DNA from: an uncultured Woeseiaceae bacterium
GTDB taxonomy: Bacteria; Pseudomonadota; Gammaproteobacteria; Steroidobacterales; Woeseiaceae
Direction of reading: 5' to 3'
Assembly (NCBI GenBank): GCA_947259985.1
Contig: CAMYOJ010000014.1
Location: forward strand, 1-48,227
Length of the DNA: 48,227 nucleotides
Part shown: positions 23,852 to 33,086 of the stretch, piece by piece
Numbering within the stretch: the first letter of the stretch is position 1
Layout of the letters: the number at the start of each line of letters is the position of its first letter
Notes under the pieces: generated by a model
Databases searched by the model: none
What the model was told of the DNA's origin: nothing
The model's input: only the letters and a program-made list of their open reading frames with translations
Translations under genes and position numbers: made by a program

Positions 23852-24751
23852 ATGCACGCGGTTCTCGAAGACCTGATTACGCTGCTCAAGCTCGAGCGTA
23901 TCGAGGAAAACATCTTCCGCGGCGACAGCCGGGACATCGGCAGCCCACAGGTCTTCGGCGGCCAGGTGCTCGGTCAGGCGTTATCAGCGGCGCAGCACAC
24001 CGTTGAGGGCAGGGTCGCGCATTCGTTGCATGCCTATTTCCTGCGCCGCGGTGACATAAAAGCACCGATTATCTACGACGTCGATCGTGCCCGCGACGGT
24101 GGCAGTTTTTCCAACCGGCGCGTCGTTGCAATACAGCATGGACGACCCATCCTGAATCTTGCGGCGTCTTTCCAGAACCCCGAAGACGGCCTCAGTCACC
24201 AGGCGGAGATGCCCGATGTGCCGTCGCCCGATGGGCTCAAGGACCTTACCGAGGTGGCCAGCGGTGCGCTGCAAAACATCCCGATGAAACTGCGGCGTTT
24301 CATGACCGACAAACGGCCATTCGAATTTCGCCCGGTCGATCCCGTGAGTTTCGATTCCCGCGACAAACTCGCGCCACAGAAGCATGTCTGGATTCGTGCG
24401 GTTGACCGGCTGCCGGAAGAGCGTGCGCTGCACCAGAACCTGCTCGCGTACGTATCGGATTTCGAATTGCTGGCGACATCGACGTTGCCGCATGGGCTGT
24501 CGTTCACGCGTGGCAACGTTATCATGGCCAGTCTCGACCACGCGCTGTGGTTTCACCGCGACTTCAGAATCGACGACTGGTTGTTGTATTCAATGGACAG
24601 CCCCAATGCCTCGGGCGCTCGTGGCTTCGCGCGCGGCGAGCTGTTCACGAGGGACGGCGTGCTCGTTGCATCGACGTCCCAGGAGGGACTGGTGCGCGTC
24701 GTCGACCCTGGTCGCCGGAAACCGCGCTCGGATCCACGACATCAGAAATAG
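23852..24751 (+). CDS. tesB: Acyl-CoA thioesterase II
   Basis: A 299-residue double hot-dog thioesterase of the TesB group, which hydrolyses acyl-CoA to free acid and CoA. Typical segments are VFGGQVLGQALSAA near residue 32, HSLHAYFLRRGD, and in the second half MASLDHALWFHRDFRIDDWLLY and STSQEGLVR. The Asp and Gln of the catalytic triad lie in those last two motifs. Length fits (E. coli 286). It is the third gene of the ligase-SDR-tesB run. Paired with a ligase it may release CoA when acyl-CoA accumulates. Confidence 0.92.
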   Translation: MHAVLEDLITLLKLERIEENIFRGDSRDIGSPQVFGGQVLGQALSAAQHTVEGRVAHSLHAYFLRRGDIKAPIIYDVDRARDGGSFSNRRVVAIQHGRPILNLAASFQNPEDGLSHQAEMPDVPSPDGLKDLTEVASGALQNIPMKLRRFMTDKRPFEFRPVDPVSFDSRDKLAPQKHVWIRAVDRLPEERALHQNLLAYVSDFELLATSTLPHGLSFTRGNVIMASLDHALWFHRDFRIDDWLLYSMDSPNASGARGFARGELFTRDGVLVASTSQEGLVRVVDPGRRKPRSDPRHQK

Positions 24752-24848
24752 ACAGCTCGTCGCTGAATCGGCTACGTAGACTTCGGCTTCCCGGCGAATA
24801 AGTGTCCGCTGCCTTCCAGAAAAGGCTTGCGGTCACCCAGCGCCCGTA

Positions 24849-25592
24849 TCACTTGGCCTTGCCCTGGGCCGCCACGGCGGCCGCGGCTTTCGCGACGGCC
24901 TCGGGATCGCCCAGAAACTCCCGCGACAGGGGCTTGAGATCGTCATCGAGCTCGTAGGCGAGGGGGATGCCCGTTGGAATGTTGAAGCCCGTGATCTCTT
25001 CGTCCGACACTTCGTCGAGCATCTTCACCAGCGCGCGCAGGCTGTTGCCGTGCGCGGAAATGAGCACATCCTTTCCGGCTTTCAGATCGGGCGCGATGAC
25101 GTCGTCCCAGCACGGCTTGACGCGCTCCAGCGTCAGCTTCAGGGACTCGGCGCCGGGCAAGCCCTCGACGCCGGCGTACCGCGGGTCAAAGGAAGGATGC
25201 CTGTCGTCATCGGCCTCGAGCTCGGGTGGCGGAATATCGTAGCTGCGGCGCCAGATATGCACCTGGTCTTCGCCGTACTTCGCCGCAGTTTCGCCCTTGT
25301 TCAGGCCCTGCAACGCACCGTAGTGGCGTTCGTTCAGTCGCCAGTCGCGCACGACAGGAATCCACATGAGATCCATCTGGTCGAGAATATGCCAGAGCGT
25401 GCGAATCGCCCGCTTGAGCACCGACGTGTACGCGATGTCGAACTCGTAGCCGAGTTCGTGCAGTAGCTTGCCGGCCTCGATGCCCTCCTGGATACCCTTC
25501 TCTGTAAGGTCGACGTCCTTCCACCCTGTAAACAGGTTCTTCAAATTCCAGTCACTCTGGCCGTGACGGCAGAGTACGAGCTTGCCAGCCAT
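24849..25592 (-). CDS. gpmA: 2,3-bisphosphoglycerate-dependent phosphoglycerate mutase
   Basis: A 247-residue histidine-phosphatase-fold glycolytic enzyme interconverting 3- and 2-phosphoglycerate. The phospho-histidine is His10 in [40 protein letters not shown] and [12 protein letters not shown] (second His) are also family marks. Length is typical (E. coli 250). It lies 30 bp after the NAD-glutamate dehydrogenase gene on the same strand and may be co-transcribed with it. It meets tesB tail to tail. Confidence 0.96.
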   Translation of the reverse strand: MAGKLVLCRHGQSDWNLKNLFTGWKDVDLTEKGIQEGIEAGKLLHELGYEFDIAYTSVLKRAIRTLWHILDQMDLMWIPVVRDWRLNERHYGALQGLNKGETAAKYGEDQVHIWRRSYDIPPPELEADDDRHPSFDPRYAGVEGLPGAESLKLTLERVKPCWDDVIAPDLKAGKDVLISAHGNSLRALVKMLDEVSDEEITGFNIPTGIPLAYELDDDLKPLSREFLGDPEAVAKAAAAVAAQGKAK

Positions 25593-25622
25593 TTCTTCTC
25601 CGTGTGGCCCAGCGGGCCTTGT

Positions 25623-28600
25623 TTAGCTTGAAATCAGATCGCGCAGTTCCTGTGCGGCAACCGAGAGCGTAGCAAAATCGAGGTTACCGCGTAGTTTCAT
25701 TTCGTCGACCATGTGCAGGAAATTCTCGACTTCCTGCTCGTGCCTGGCCAGCCATTTGCGGGCGACTTCGGCCGGGTCTGTCTTGCCTCGACGCGACAAC
25801 AACTGCGACGCCAGGTCGCGACGGATAATGTAGAACTCGTCGCGCAGGTTGCTGCGGGCCATGGCCTGCCAGCGGCCACTGACCTTGAGGTCCTCGGCGC
25901 TGAAATGCAGCCAGTGCAGGCCGAGCGCATCGTTGCAGACCGAGTACAGGCGCGCCACGTCGATCACGTCACGATTGCGGTCCGCCGCAAGGTCGGCGAT
26001 GTCGAGCGCCGCACGCGTTACGAGTAACAGCGACATGCGATTGGCCAGTTTTTCGGGAACGCCCATTGCGATCCAGTCCTGCTCGGCACGATCTTTCCGG
26101 GCCCGGCTCGCCTTGGACAGATAAGTGTTCGAGCGGGAGTAGATCTTGGCCATGCCTTCCTTGAGACGATCCACGGTCTTGACGATATCGAGGTCATCGC
26201 CGAACTGCTCGATGAGCCAGTAGCAGGCATGGCGCAGCGTGCGGCTGACTTCGAACATCATCTCAAGCTGGGCGCTGGCCGGGATCTCGTGATCCAGGGA
26301 CTCGATCGTCTGCAGCAACGGTCCCGTGCGGCACAGGATGCGTGCAACTTCGTACGCTCGTGCGACAGTAAGCACCTTGGCCCCCGTGTCGACTTGTGCT
26401 CTCTTCGCGAATGCCGGCCCCATGCGATTGACCAGCGCGTTCGCGATCAGTGTTGCGAGTATCTGGCGGCTCAGGCGGTGATAGGGGATCAGGTCCATGT
26501 AGCGGCGTCGCAGAATGGGCGGGAAGTAGCGTTGCGGATCGATCTGCAGGAAATCCTCGAGAGACTCATTGGAGTCGATGAGGCCGTTATAGAGGTCGAT
26601 CTTCGCGTAGCTCAGAACCACGGCGAGCTCCGGTCGCGTGAAGCCCTGCTTGCGATCGCGTCGCTCATCGATCTCGGATTCGTGCGGCAGGAACTCCAGG
26701 TCGCGATCGAGCAAACCTGCGCGCTCGAGGTCGTTGATCAGGCGCGCCGTTTCGTCGAGGCGCTTGACGGAGAGTGACTCGCTCATACTGATCGACTGGG
26801 TCTGCAGGTAGTTGTTGCGCAAAACGAGCCTTGCAACCTCGTCGGTCATCGACGCCAGCAGCTCGTCACGCTTGGCGCGCGACATACCCTTTTTCTTGGC
26901 GACGTCGCTCAGGAGGATCTTGATATTGACTTCCCGATCCGAGCTGTCGACGCCGGCCGAATTGTCAATGAAATCGGTATTGATGCGGCCGCCCAGCAGG
27001 CTGTATTCGACGCGCGCGCGTTGCGTCAGGCCCAGGTTGCCGCCCTCGCCAATGACCTTGCAGCGCAATTCGTTGGCATCGACTCGTACTGCGTCGTTGC
27101 TGCGATCGCCCGCGTCCGAGTGGCCCTCGTTGCTGGCCTTGACGTACGTGCCGATGCCGCCATTCCACAGCAGGTCGACCGGCATGCGGAGGATCGCCCG
27201 GATCAGTTCGTCGGGCTGCAGCGACGATGCCTCGACATCGAGCAGTTCACGTACCTCTTTGCTTATCGGGATGGTCTTCGCCTGTCGTGAAAAGACGCCG
27301 CCGCCTTTCGAGATCAACTTCTCGTCGTAGTCGTCCCAGGTAGATCCTGGCATGCGGAACAGGCGTCGTCGCTCGCGATAGCTGGCGACTATGTCCGGTT
27401 CGGGATCGAGGAATATGCGGCGGTGATTGAAAGCGGCAACCAGCTTGATCTTGCGCGACAGCAGCATGCCGTTGCCGAACACATCGCCACTCATGTCGCC
27501 GATGCCCGCCACCGTGAACGGGTCTTTCTGCGTATTCACGCCCTGTTCGTGGAAATGGCGCTTCACGGCCTCCCAGGCGCCGCGCGCCGTGATGCCCATC
27601 TTCTTGTGGTCGTAGCCTGCCGAACCGCCCGACGCGAAGGCATCGTCCAGCCAGAAGCCATAGTCGGCCGAGATGCCGTTGGCAATATCCGAAAATGTCG
27701 CCGTGCCTTTGTCCGCGGCAACCACGAGATACGGGTCGTCGCCGTCCTGTCGCACGATGCCTTCGGGGGTGACTACCTTGCCGTCGACGACGTTGTCCGT
27801 CAGGTCCAGCAGACCGCGGATGAAAGTCTTGTAGCAGTGGATGCCGTTCTCGAGAATTTTCGCGCGGTCGTCCGTTGGCGCCCGTTTCGGGAAGAAACCG
27901 CCCTTGGCGCCCGTCGGAACGATGACCGTGTTCTTTACGACCTGGGCTTTCATAAGACCCAGTACCTCGGTGCGAAAGTCTTCGCGCCGGTCGGACCAGC
28001 GCAGTCCGCCGCGTGCTATATCGCCGCCCCGCAGATGCACACCTTCGACTTCGGGCGAATAGACAAACACCTCGAAGCGAGGCTTCGGCAGAGGCACCTC
28101 GGGCAGCTGCTCCGGGTCCAGCTTGATCGAGATATAGGGCTTCGGCTTGCCATCGATACGCTGGAAGTAATTGCTCCTGAGTGTCGCCTGGATGCCTCCC
28201 GTGAACGCCGTGAGGATTCGGTCTTCGTCGACATTGCGTGCCTTGGCGACGCCGCGCCCGACGGCAGCCGTGATGCGTTTGAGTTCGCGGGCACGCTTCG
28301 TCCTGGAGATCTGCGGATTGAATCGCGTTTCGAACAGCTCGACCAGCAATCCCGTCAGTTCGGCATGGGCAACAAGAACGTCTTCCATATATGCCTGGCT
28401 GAACGGCAGGCCGAGCTGTTGAATGTGCTTGGCATAGCAGCGCAGCAGCGCAGTTTCGCGCCAGTCCAGGCCGGCACTGATGATGAGACGGTTGAGTCCG
28501 TCGTTTTCGCACTCACCGTCCAGCGCCGCCATGAAACAGGCCTCGAACCGGTCCGAGACTTCCATGACGTCGATCGCCAGGCCGCTTTCGTGGCGCAGGT

Positions 28601-30446
28601 GAAAGTCCTGTATCCAGAAGGAGCCATCCGGCAGGCTGACTTCGTACGGGCGTTCGGTATATACGTCAACACCCATGTCCTCGAGCAAGGGCATCACTTC
28701 GGACAAGACGATCGGCTCGTCGACGCTGTAGACCATGAAATGCATGTGCCCCGGCTCCGAACCATCGGGCTGGTACAGGTCGACGGCACGCCTGGTGTCG
28801 CTTCGCAGCATCTCGTCGATAACCCGGACGTCGGAACAGGCCTCCGAAGGCGTCGTGTCTTCCTGGAAGCCGGCCGGGAATACGTTGCGGTAGGTGCGAT
28901 ACAGGCGCGGGCCTTCGTCAGGCCCAAATGCCTCGAGCAGTTCCTTTTGCAAACGGTCAGACCAGGTGACCACCAGGTCGGCGATCTGCTCTTCGATCCG
29001 ATCGATACTGATGCGGGGTTGATCGCCTTCGGCCGTGCGCACGATGATGTGCACGCGGGCGAGCGCGGACTCGGATATCTGCACGGCGGAATCGACCGAG
29101 AACCCGGCAAAAGCAGCGAGTAACAGCTCTTCAATCTGGCGTCGTATGGCCGTGGTGTACTTCTCACGTGGGACGTAGACGAGGCACGAGAAGAAGCGGC
29201 GGAAAGTATCCCGCCTGAGAAAAAACTTCACGCGCAGCCGGTCCTGCAGGTTGAGTATGCCGACCGTTGTCCGTGTCAGATCCTGTATCGAACTCTGGAA
29301 GAGTTCTTCTCGCGGATACGTGTCGATGATGTGCAACAGCGCCTTGCCGCGATGCCCTCTTTCATCGACATTGGCGCGCTCAAAGATCTTCTTTACCTTG
29401 TGCCGCAACAGCGGAATGTTGTGCGGGCTTTCGCTGTAGGCCACGGATGTCAGCAGGCCCATAAAACGACGTTCGCCGACGGCGTTGCCTTTCTCGTCGT
29501 AGATCTTGACGCCGACGTAGTCGAGAAATGCAGGCCGGTGCACCGTTGAACGCGAGTTGGCTTTGGTGAGTATGAGCCAGTCCCTGGAGCGTGTCAGTCG
29601 CCGCATCTCCGCGGTGAGTTCCACAGCCTTCGAGCCGCGGTCGTCACGGCTCAGGACACCCAGGCCCGTCCCTTTGACGGGCTTCAGCATTACCCGCTTG
29701 CCGCTACGCGACAAGCGGTATTCGCGGTAACCGAGGAACGTGAAATGTTCATCGACCATCCAGTCCAGCAGGGCCTGGCTTTCCGACCGCAGCAGGGGAT
29801 CGACACCCTTGGGGCCATGCTCGAGCAGGTCACGGGTCTCGGACATACGCCGTCGCATCTTGCTCCAGTCGCGTACCGCCAGTCGCACATCAGCCAGCAC
29901 CTTGCTGATCTCCTGGCGCAGAACCTTGAGTTCGTTCTCATCGGTCTCGCGATCGATGGCGAAGCGAATGAAGGACTCCGAAACCGCATCTTCGTCCTCA
30001 GGTCCCGTGATCTCGGCAACCCGACCATTCCTGTCACGCTTGATCGAGATAATAGGGTGCACCGTGATGTGCACGGCCATTTTGTGGCGGTTGATCGCGG
30101 CGGCCACCGAATCGACGAGAAATGGCATGTCGTCATTAACCATTTCGATGAACGTGTAGGGCGACTGGTAACCGTGCTCTTTCTCGTTCGCGTTGAAAAT
30201 GCGGATCAGGGCCTGGCCCTTGCGACGCTGCGAGCCGAAATCCAGGTGATCGAGCGCAATTCGCGCCATGATCGACTCGGAGCGGCCTTGCATATCCTCG
30301 ACGGGCACATCGGCGAAATACTGCTGCAAGAAAAGCCTGACTTGTTGCGGGTTCTTCAGACAGGCCGCCGAAACCCTGGATGAAATGACCTTTTCCACGA
30401 TCATCTGCCGGAGGTCTCCGCCTCGGCGTTTTTCTCTTGTTGTCAC
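25623..30446 (-). CDS. gdhB: NAD-specific glutamate dehydrogenase, large GDH-180 class
   Basis: A 1607-residue protein matching the about 180-kDa NAD-glutamate dehydrogenase class, which deaminates glutamate to 2-oxoglutarate and ammonium. The N-terminal half (about 1-700) holds ACT-like regulatory regions, including FIEMVNDDMPFLVDSVAAAINRH. The catalytic domain (about 720-1230) has GGLRWSDRREDFRTEVLGLMKAQ, VVPTGAKGGF, the nucleotide-site GIGDMSGDVFGNGMLLS, and RVEYSLLGGRINTDFIDNSAGVD. The C-terminal 350 residues are helical. Start is GTG 30446 (MTTREKRRGG). Typical length is about 1600, so it is complete. It is divergent from kynA, consistent with amino-acid catabolism. A 566-codon opposite-strand open frame inside it is an artefact of codon bias. 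Confidence 0.96.
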   Translation of the reverse strand: MTTREKRRGGDLRQMIVEKVISSRVSAACLKNPQQVRLFLQQYFADVPVEDMQGRSESIMARIALDHLDFGSQRRKGQALIRIFNANEKEHGYQSPYTFIEMVNDDMPFLVDSVAAAINRHKMAVHITVHPIISIKRDRNGRVAEITGPEDEDAVSESFIRFAIDRETDENELKVLRQEISKVLADVRLAVRDWSKMRRRMSETRDLLEHGPKGVDPLLRSESQALLDWMVDEHFTFLGYREYRLSRSGKRVMLKPVKGTGLGVLSRDDRGSKAVELTAEMRRLTRSRDWLILTKANSRSTVHRPAFLDYVGVKIYDEKGNAVGERRFMGLLTSVAYSESPHNIPLLRHKVKKIFERANVDERGHRGKALLHIIDTYPREELFQSSIQDLTRTTVGILNLQDRLRVKFFLRRDTFRRFFSCLVYVPREKYTTAIRRQIEELLLAAFAGFSVDSAVQISESALARVHIIVRTAEGDQPRISIDRIEEQIADLVVTWSDRLQKELLEAFGPDEGPRLYRTYRNVFPAGFQEDTTPSEACSDVRVIDEMLRSDTRRAVDLYQPDGSEPGHMHFMVYSVDEPIVLSEVMPLLEDMGVDVYTERPYEVSLPDGSFWIQDFHLRHESGLAIDVMEVSDRFEACFMAALDGECENDGLNRLIISAGLDWRETALLRCYAKHIQQLGLPFSQAYMEDVLVAHAELTGLLVELFETRFNPQISRTKRARELKRITAAVGRGVAKARNVDEDRILTAFTGGIQATLRSNYFQRIDGKPKPYISIKLDPEQLPEVPLPKPRFEVFVYSPEVEGVHLRGGDIARGGLRWSDRREDFRTEVLGLMKAQVVKNTVIVPTGAKGGFFPKRAPTDDRAKILENGIHCYKTFIRGLLDLTDNVVDGKVVTPEGIVRQDGDDPYLVVAADKGTATFSDIANGISADYGFWLDDAFASGGSAGYDHKKMGITARGAWEAVKRHFHEQGVNTQKDPFTVAGIGDMSGDVFGNGMLLSRKIKLVAAFNHRRIFLDPEPDIVASYRERRRLFRMPGSTWDDYDEKLISKGGGVFSRQAKTIPISKEVRELLDVEASSLQPDELIRAILRMPVDLLWNGGIGTYVKASNEGHSDAGDRSNDAVRVDANELRCKVIGEGGNLGLTQRARVEYSLLGGRINTDFIDNSAGVDSSDREVNIKILLSDVAKKKGMSRAKRDELLASMTDEVARLVLRNNYLQTQSISMSESLSVKRLDETARLINDLERAGLLDRDLEFLPHESEIDERRDRKQGFTRPELAVVLSYAKIDLYNGLIDSNESLEDFLQIDPQRYFPPILRRRYMDLIPYHRLSRQILATLIANALVNRMGPAFAKRAQVDTGAKVLTVARAYEVARILCRTGPLLQTIESLDHEIPASAQLEMMFEVSRTLRHACYWLIEQFGDDLDIVKTVDRLKEGMAKIYSRSNTYLSKASRARKDRAEQDWIAMGVPEKLANRMSLLLVTRAALDIADLAADRNRDVIDVARLYSVCNDALGLHWLHFSAEDLKVSGRWQAMARSNLRDEFYIIRRDLASQLLSRRGKTDPAEVARKWLARHEQEVENFLHMVDEMKLRGNLDFATLSVAAQELRDLISS

Positions 30447-30482
30447 TCTGGATTCTCCGCGCTGAACCAGGAGTCGGGACGG

Positions 30483-30510
30483 TTGTTAAGGCTACGGCGC
30501 ATGATACAGT
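30483..30510 (+). promoter_or_regulatory. Candidate promoter for kynA
   Basis: TTGTTA (30483-30488) and TACAGT (30505-30510) are 16 bp apart, and a TGA triplet before TACAGT gives an extended -10. An AT-rich 8-bp palindrome, GTAATTAC (30509-30516), overlaps the likely start site and could bind a regulator. Confidence 0.45.
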
Positions 30511-30548
30511 AATTACATCTGCAACAACCTTCTCGAAGGCGCCGAATT

Positions 30549-31403
30549 GTGGCCCCGATGAAAAAACGCGAACTCGAACAGAGCATACATACGGACCTGT
30601 CTCGTGACGACGATTACACGGGATACCTGCAGCTCGACAAGCTGTTGTCGGCTCAGAAGGGACTCAGTGATCCGCCGCACCATGACGAGATGCTGTTTAT
30701 CATCCAGCACCAGGTCGCCGAGCTCTGGATCAAGCTCGTCATCCACGAAGTGAACGGCGCCATACGCGACCTCCGCGAGGACAAGTTGCCGCAGGCGGTC
30801 AAGAAACTGGCACGCGTGCGACACATCCAGAATCAGCTGTACAGCCAGTGGAAGGTGCTCGATACCCTTACGCCCGCTGAATATGCCGAATTCCGGCACG
30901 TATTCGGCAAGGCATCGGGTTTCCAGTCCGCGCAGTACCGGATCCTCGAGTTCCGCCTGGGTAACAAGAATCGAGCGATGATGCCTGTTTATGAGCACCA
31001 GCCCGAGTGGCACGCCGTGCTCCTCGCCGCCCTCGAATCACCGAGCCTGTACGAAGAGTTCCTTGCCTACCTTGCGCGCCGTGGTATGCCCGTGCCACAA
31101 AGTGCGCTCGAACGCGATTTCAGTGAAGTGCGCGACGAGGATCCCGCTGTAGTGAGCGTGTTGCGTACGATTTACGAAAACCGCGGCGATAACTGGGCGC
31201 GTTACGAAACCTGTGAAGCGCTCATGGACATCGCCAACAACTTCCAGTTCTGGCGCTTTCACCACATGAAGACCGTGGAACGCATCATCGGGCACAAGCC
31301 TGGCACGGGCGGTTCCTCAGGGGTCGCCTTTCTCAGGAAGGCGCTGGATATCGAGTTCTTTCCCGAGTTGCTGCGCGTGCGTACCGAGATCGGCAGCAGC
31401 TGA
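30549..31403 (+). CDS. kynA: Tryptophan 2,3-dioxygenase
   Basis: A 284-residue heme dioxygenase that opens the indole ring of tryptophan to N-formylkynurenine, the first kynurenine-pathway step. Family motifs are YTGYLQLDKLLSAQ near residue 24, HHDEMLFIIQHQVAELW, the heme-ligand region FWRFHHMKTVERIIGHKPGTGGSSGVAFL, and a C-terminal FFPELLRVR. Length is normal. GTG 30549 has GAAGG at good spacing; ATG 30558, three codons on, is an alternative. No kynB or kynU gene is adjacent. Confidence 0.95.
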   Translation: MAPMKKRELEQSIHTDLSRDDDYTGYLQLDKLLSAQKGLSDPPHHDEMLFIIQHQVAELWIKLVIHEVNGAIRDLREDKLPQAVKKLARVRHIQNQLYSQWKVLDTLTPAEYAEFRHVFGKASGFQSAQYRILEFRLGNKNRAMMPVYEHQPEWHAVLLAALESPSLYEEFLAYLARRGMPVPQSALERDFSEVRDEDPAVVSVLRTIYENRGDNWARYETCEALMDIANNFQFWRFHHMKTVERIIGHKPGTGGSSGVAFLRKALDIEFFPELLRVRTEIGSS

Positions 31404-31853
31404 TCAGGCGTTGCCCAGATCGCGGGCGCGCGCCATGAGTCGCTTCATCGTGATGTCGAGCGCCGAACGCTCGTCTTCGTCGAGACCCGCCAGCAAATCG
31501 CGTTCGAACTCGAGCGCCAGCGGGGCGACCTCGTCATGCACGCGCCGGCCTTCATCTGACAGGTTCAGTATCGAGCGGCGTCGGTCAGCGTCCGCGAATT
31601 GCCGATCGATTCGGCCATTCTTGATCAGCTTGGTGACGGCGCGGCTGACGGCGACCTTGTCGAGAAAGGTGCGCTCGGCGACCTCGACGGCCGACAGTCC
31701 GGGGAAACGCCCGAGTATTGCAATGACACGCCACTCCGGTATCGAAAGCCCGAACCGCTTCTCGTAGACCTGGGCGATCGTGGTACTGACCGTGTGCGAC
31801 AGGATGGACAGCCGGTAGGGCAGGAAATCTTCGAGAATTAGCTCATCGTGCAT
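31404..31853 (-). CDS. MarR-family transcriptional regulator
   Basis: A 149-residue winged-helix regulator: EWRVIAILGRFPGLSAVEVAERTFLDKVAVSRAVTKLIKNGRIDR (about 40-84) is the MarR DNA-binding core, followed by the beta-wing DADRRRSILNLSDEGRRVHDEV. The gene ends directly after the kynA stop, tail to tail. The start ATG has AAGGAG, and this site lies inside an inverted repeat, suggesting self-control. Such MarR proteins often respond to aromatic acids. A link to kynurenine-derived ligands is only a guess from position. Confidence 0.92.
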   Translation of the reverse strand: MHDELILEDFLPYRLSILSHTVSTTIAQVYEKRFGLSIPEWRVIAILGRFPGLSAVEVAERTFLDKVAVSRAVTKLIKNGRIDRQFADADRRRSILNLSDEGRRVHDEVAPLALEFERDLLAGLDEDERSALDITMKRLMARARDLGNA

Positions 31854-31857
31854 CGGT

Positions 31858-31874
31858 GCTCACTCCTTGTGAGC
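31858..31874 (-). promoter_or_regulatory. Inverted repeat overlapping the MarR gene ribosome-binding site
   Basis: GCTCAC (31858-31863) and GTGAGC (31869-31874) are perfect inverted 6-mers around the AAGGA core of the Shine-Dalgarno sequence. It may be a MarR operator or a small hairpin that hides the ribosome-binding site. Confidence 0.4.
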
Positions 31875-31880
31875 AATCTA

Positions 31881-32969
31881 TCACGCAAGGTGTGGCAGAG
31901 CGAGGTACTCATTCGACTGCATTTCGATCAGGCGGCTGATCGTTCTTTCGAATTCGAACTTCAGGCGTTCGCCGGCGTACAGGGAATGCACGTCGGTTTC
32001 GGCCGAGACGATGAGCTTGACGCGCCGATCGTAAAATTCATCGACAAGCGCTATGAATCGTCGTGCCTGGTTCTCTCGCGTGCTGTCGAAGCGCGGAATA
32101 TCGGCAACGATTACGGCCGGGTACCAGCGTGCCACCTCGATGTAGTCGGCCTGGCTGCGCGGGCCGTCGCAGATATCACCAAAATCGAACCAGGCTATCC
32201 CTTTCGCACAGCGGCGCGCGCGAATGTCGCGGCCGTTTATGTCGAGCGCCTGGTCTGTCTCGATCTGGCTCGATGCCGATTCGTCGAAAAAGCAGGCGAG
32301 CTTTCGTTTTGCCTCGTCGTCGTTGGGTACCAGGTAAGTCCCGGCCTTCTGCAAGAGACGCAGACGGTAGTCCGTATCGCCATCCATATTGATTACGCGC
32401 GTATGCGTCTTGAGAAGTTGGATGGCCGGCAAGAAGCGCTGCCGTTGCAGGCCATCCCGATAGAGTTGATCCGGTTCCGAATTGGATGTCGCGACGAGCG
32501 TGAGGCCGCGCCGGAACAGGCCGTCGAGCAGGCGGCCGAGAATCATCGCGTCGCCGATGTCACTCACGAAAAACTCATCGAAGCACAGCACCCGGGTATT
32601 GCGCGCGATATCGGCCGCGACCCTGTTGAGCGGGTCCTCCACGCCATCCAGCGACTTAAGGCGATCATGGACCTCGTGCATCATGCGGTGAAAATGGATG
32701 CGTTTCTTGTCTTCAATCGCGAGACTCTCGAAGAACAGGTCCATCAGGAAAGTCTTGCCGCGGCCAACGCCGCCCCAGATATAAAGGCCACGCACGGTCT
32801 CTCGTGGTTCGTCGCGCCGGAATAGTCCTTGCAAGCCGCCGCGCTTCGGCCGGGAGGACATGAGTCGATGCTCCAGGTCCTCAAACCGGGCGACGATTTC
32901 AAGCTGCGCCGGATCCTCGACGTGTCCCTCCCGTGACAGACTGTTTTCGTACGCTTCGCGTATTTTCAA
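31881..32969 (-). CDS. zapE: Cell division protein ZapE (AFG1-type ATPase)
   Basis: A 362-residue P-loop ATPase of the AFG1/ZapE family, which associates with the FtsZ ring in E. coli. Walker A is GGVGRGKT (66-73), Walker B is RVLCFDEFFV (about 130-140), and the C-terminal half has the family segments FTDICD-like FGDICDGPRSQADY and FDSTRENQARRFIALVDEFYDRRVKL. The start is TTG 32969 with GAGGG upstream and no closer ATG. Length is typical (E. coli 375). It is monocistronic here, divergent from ETF-QO. Confidence 0.93.
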   Translation of the reverse strand: MKIREAYENSLSREGHVEDPAQLEIVARFEDLEHRLMSSRPKRGGLQGLFRRDEPRETVRGLYIWGGVGRGKTFLMDLFFESLAIEDKKRIHFHRMMHEVHDRLKSLDGVEDPLNRVAADIARNTRVLCFDEFFVSDIGDAMILGRLLDGLFRRGLTLVATSNSEPDQLYRDGLQRQRFLPAIQLLKTHTRVINMDGDTDYRLRLLQKAGTYLVPNDDEAKRKLACFFDESASSQIETDQALDINGRDIRARRCAKGIAWFDFGDICDGPRSQADYIEVARWYPAVIVADIPRFDSTRENQARRFIALVDEFYDRRVKLIVSAETDVHSLYAGERLKFEFERTISRLIEMQSNEYLALPHLA

Positions 32970-33086
32970 GCTACCCTCAATCCTGTATTGCGGCCGTACA
33001 GCGCCTCAGCAAGATTACATGGCTGATATGGCCGTCGCCACAGGGCCTGCTAACATCCAGATCATCAGTCAGGAGAACACCCGGGA

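Noticed and set aside
24752-24848. Terminator between tesB and gpmA
   Set aside because: Only a 5-bp GCCTT/AAGGC stem is visible, with no T-run.
27423-29123. 566-codon open frame opposite the NAD-glutamate dehydrogenase gene
   Set aside because: It lies wholly inside a clear gene on the other strand, has no recognisable domain, and its composition is the mirror of GC-rich codon bias.
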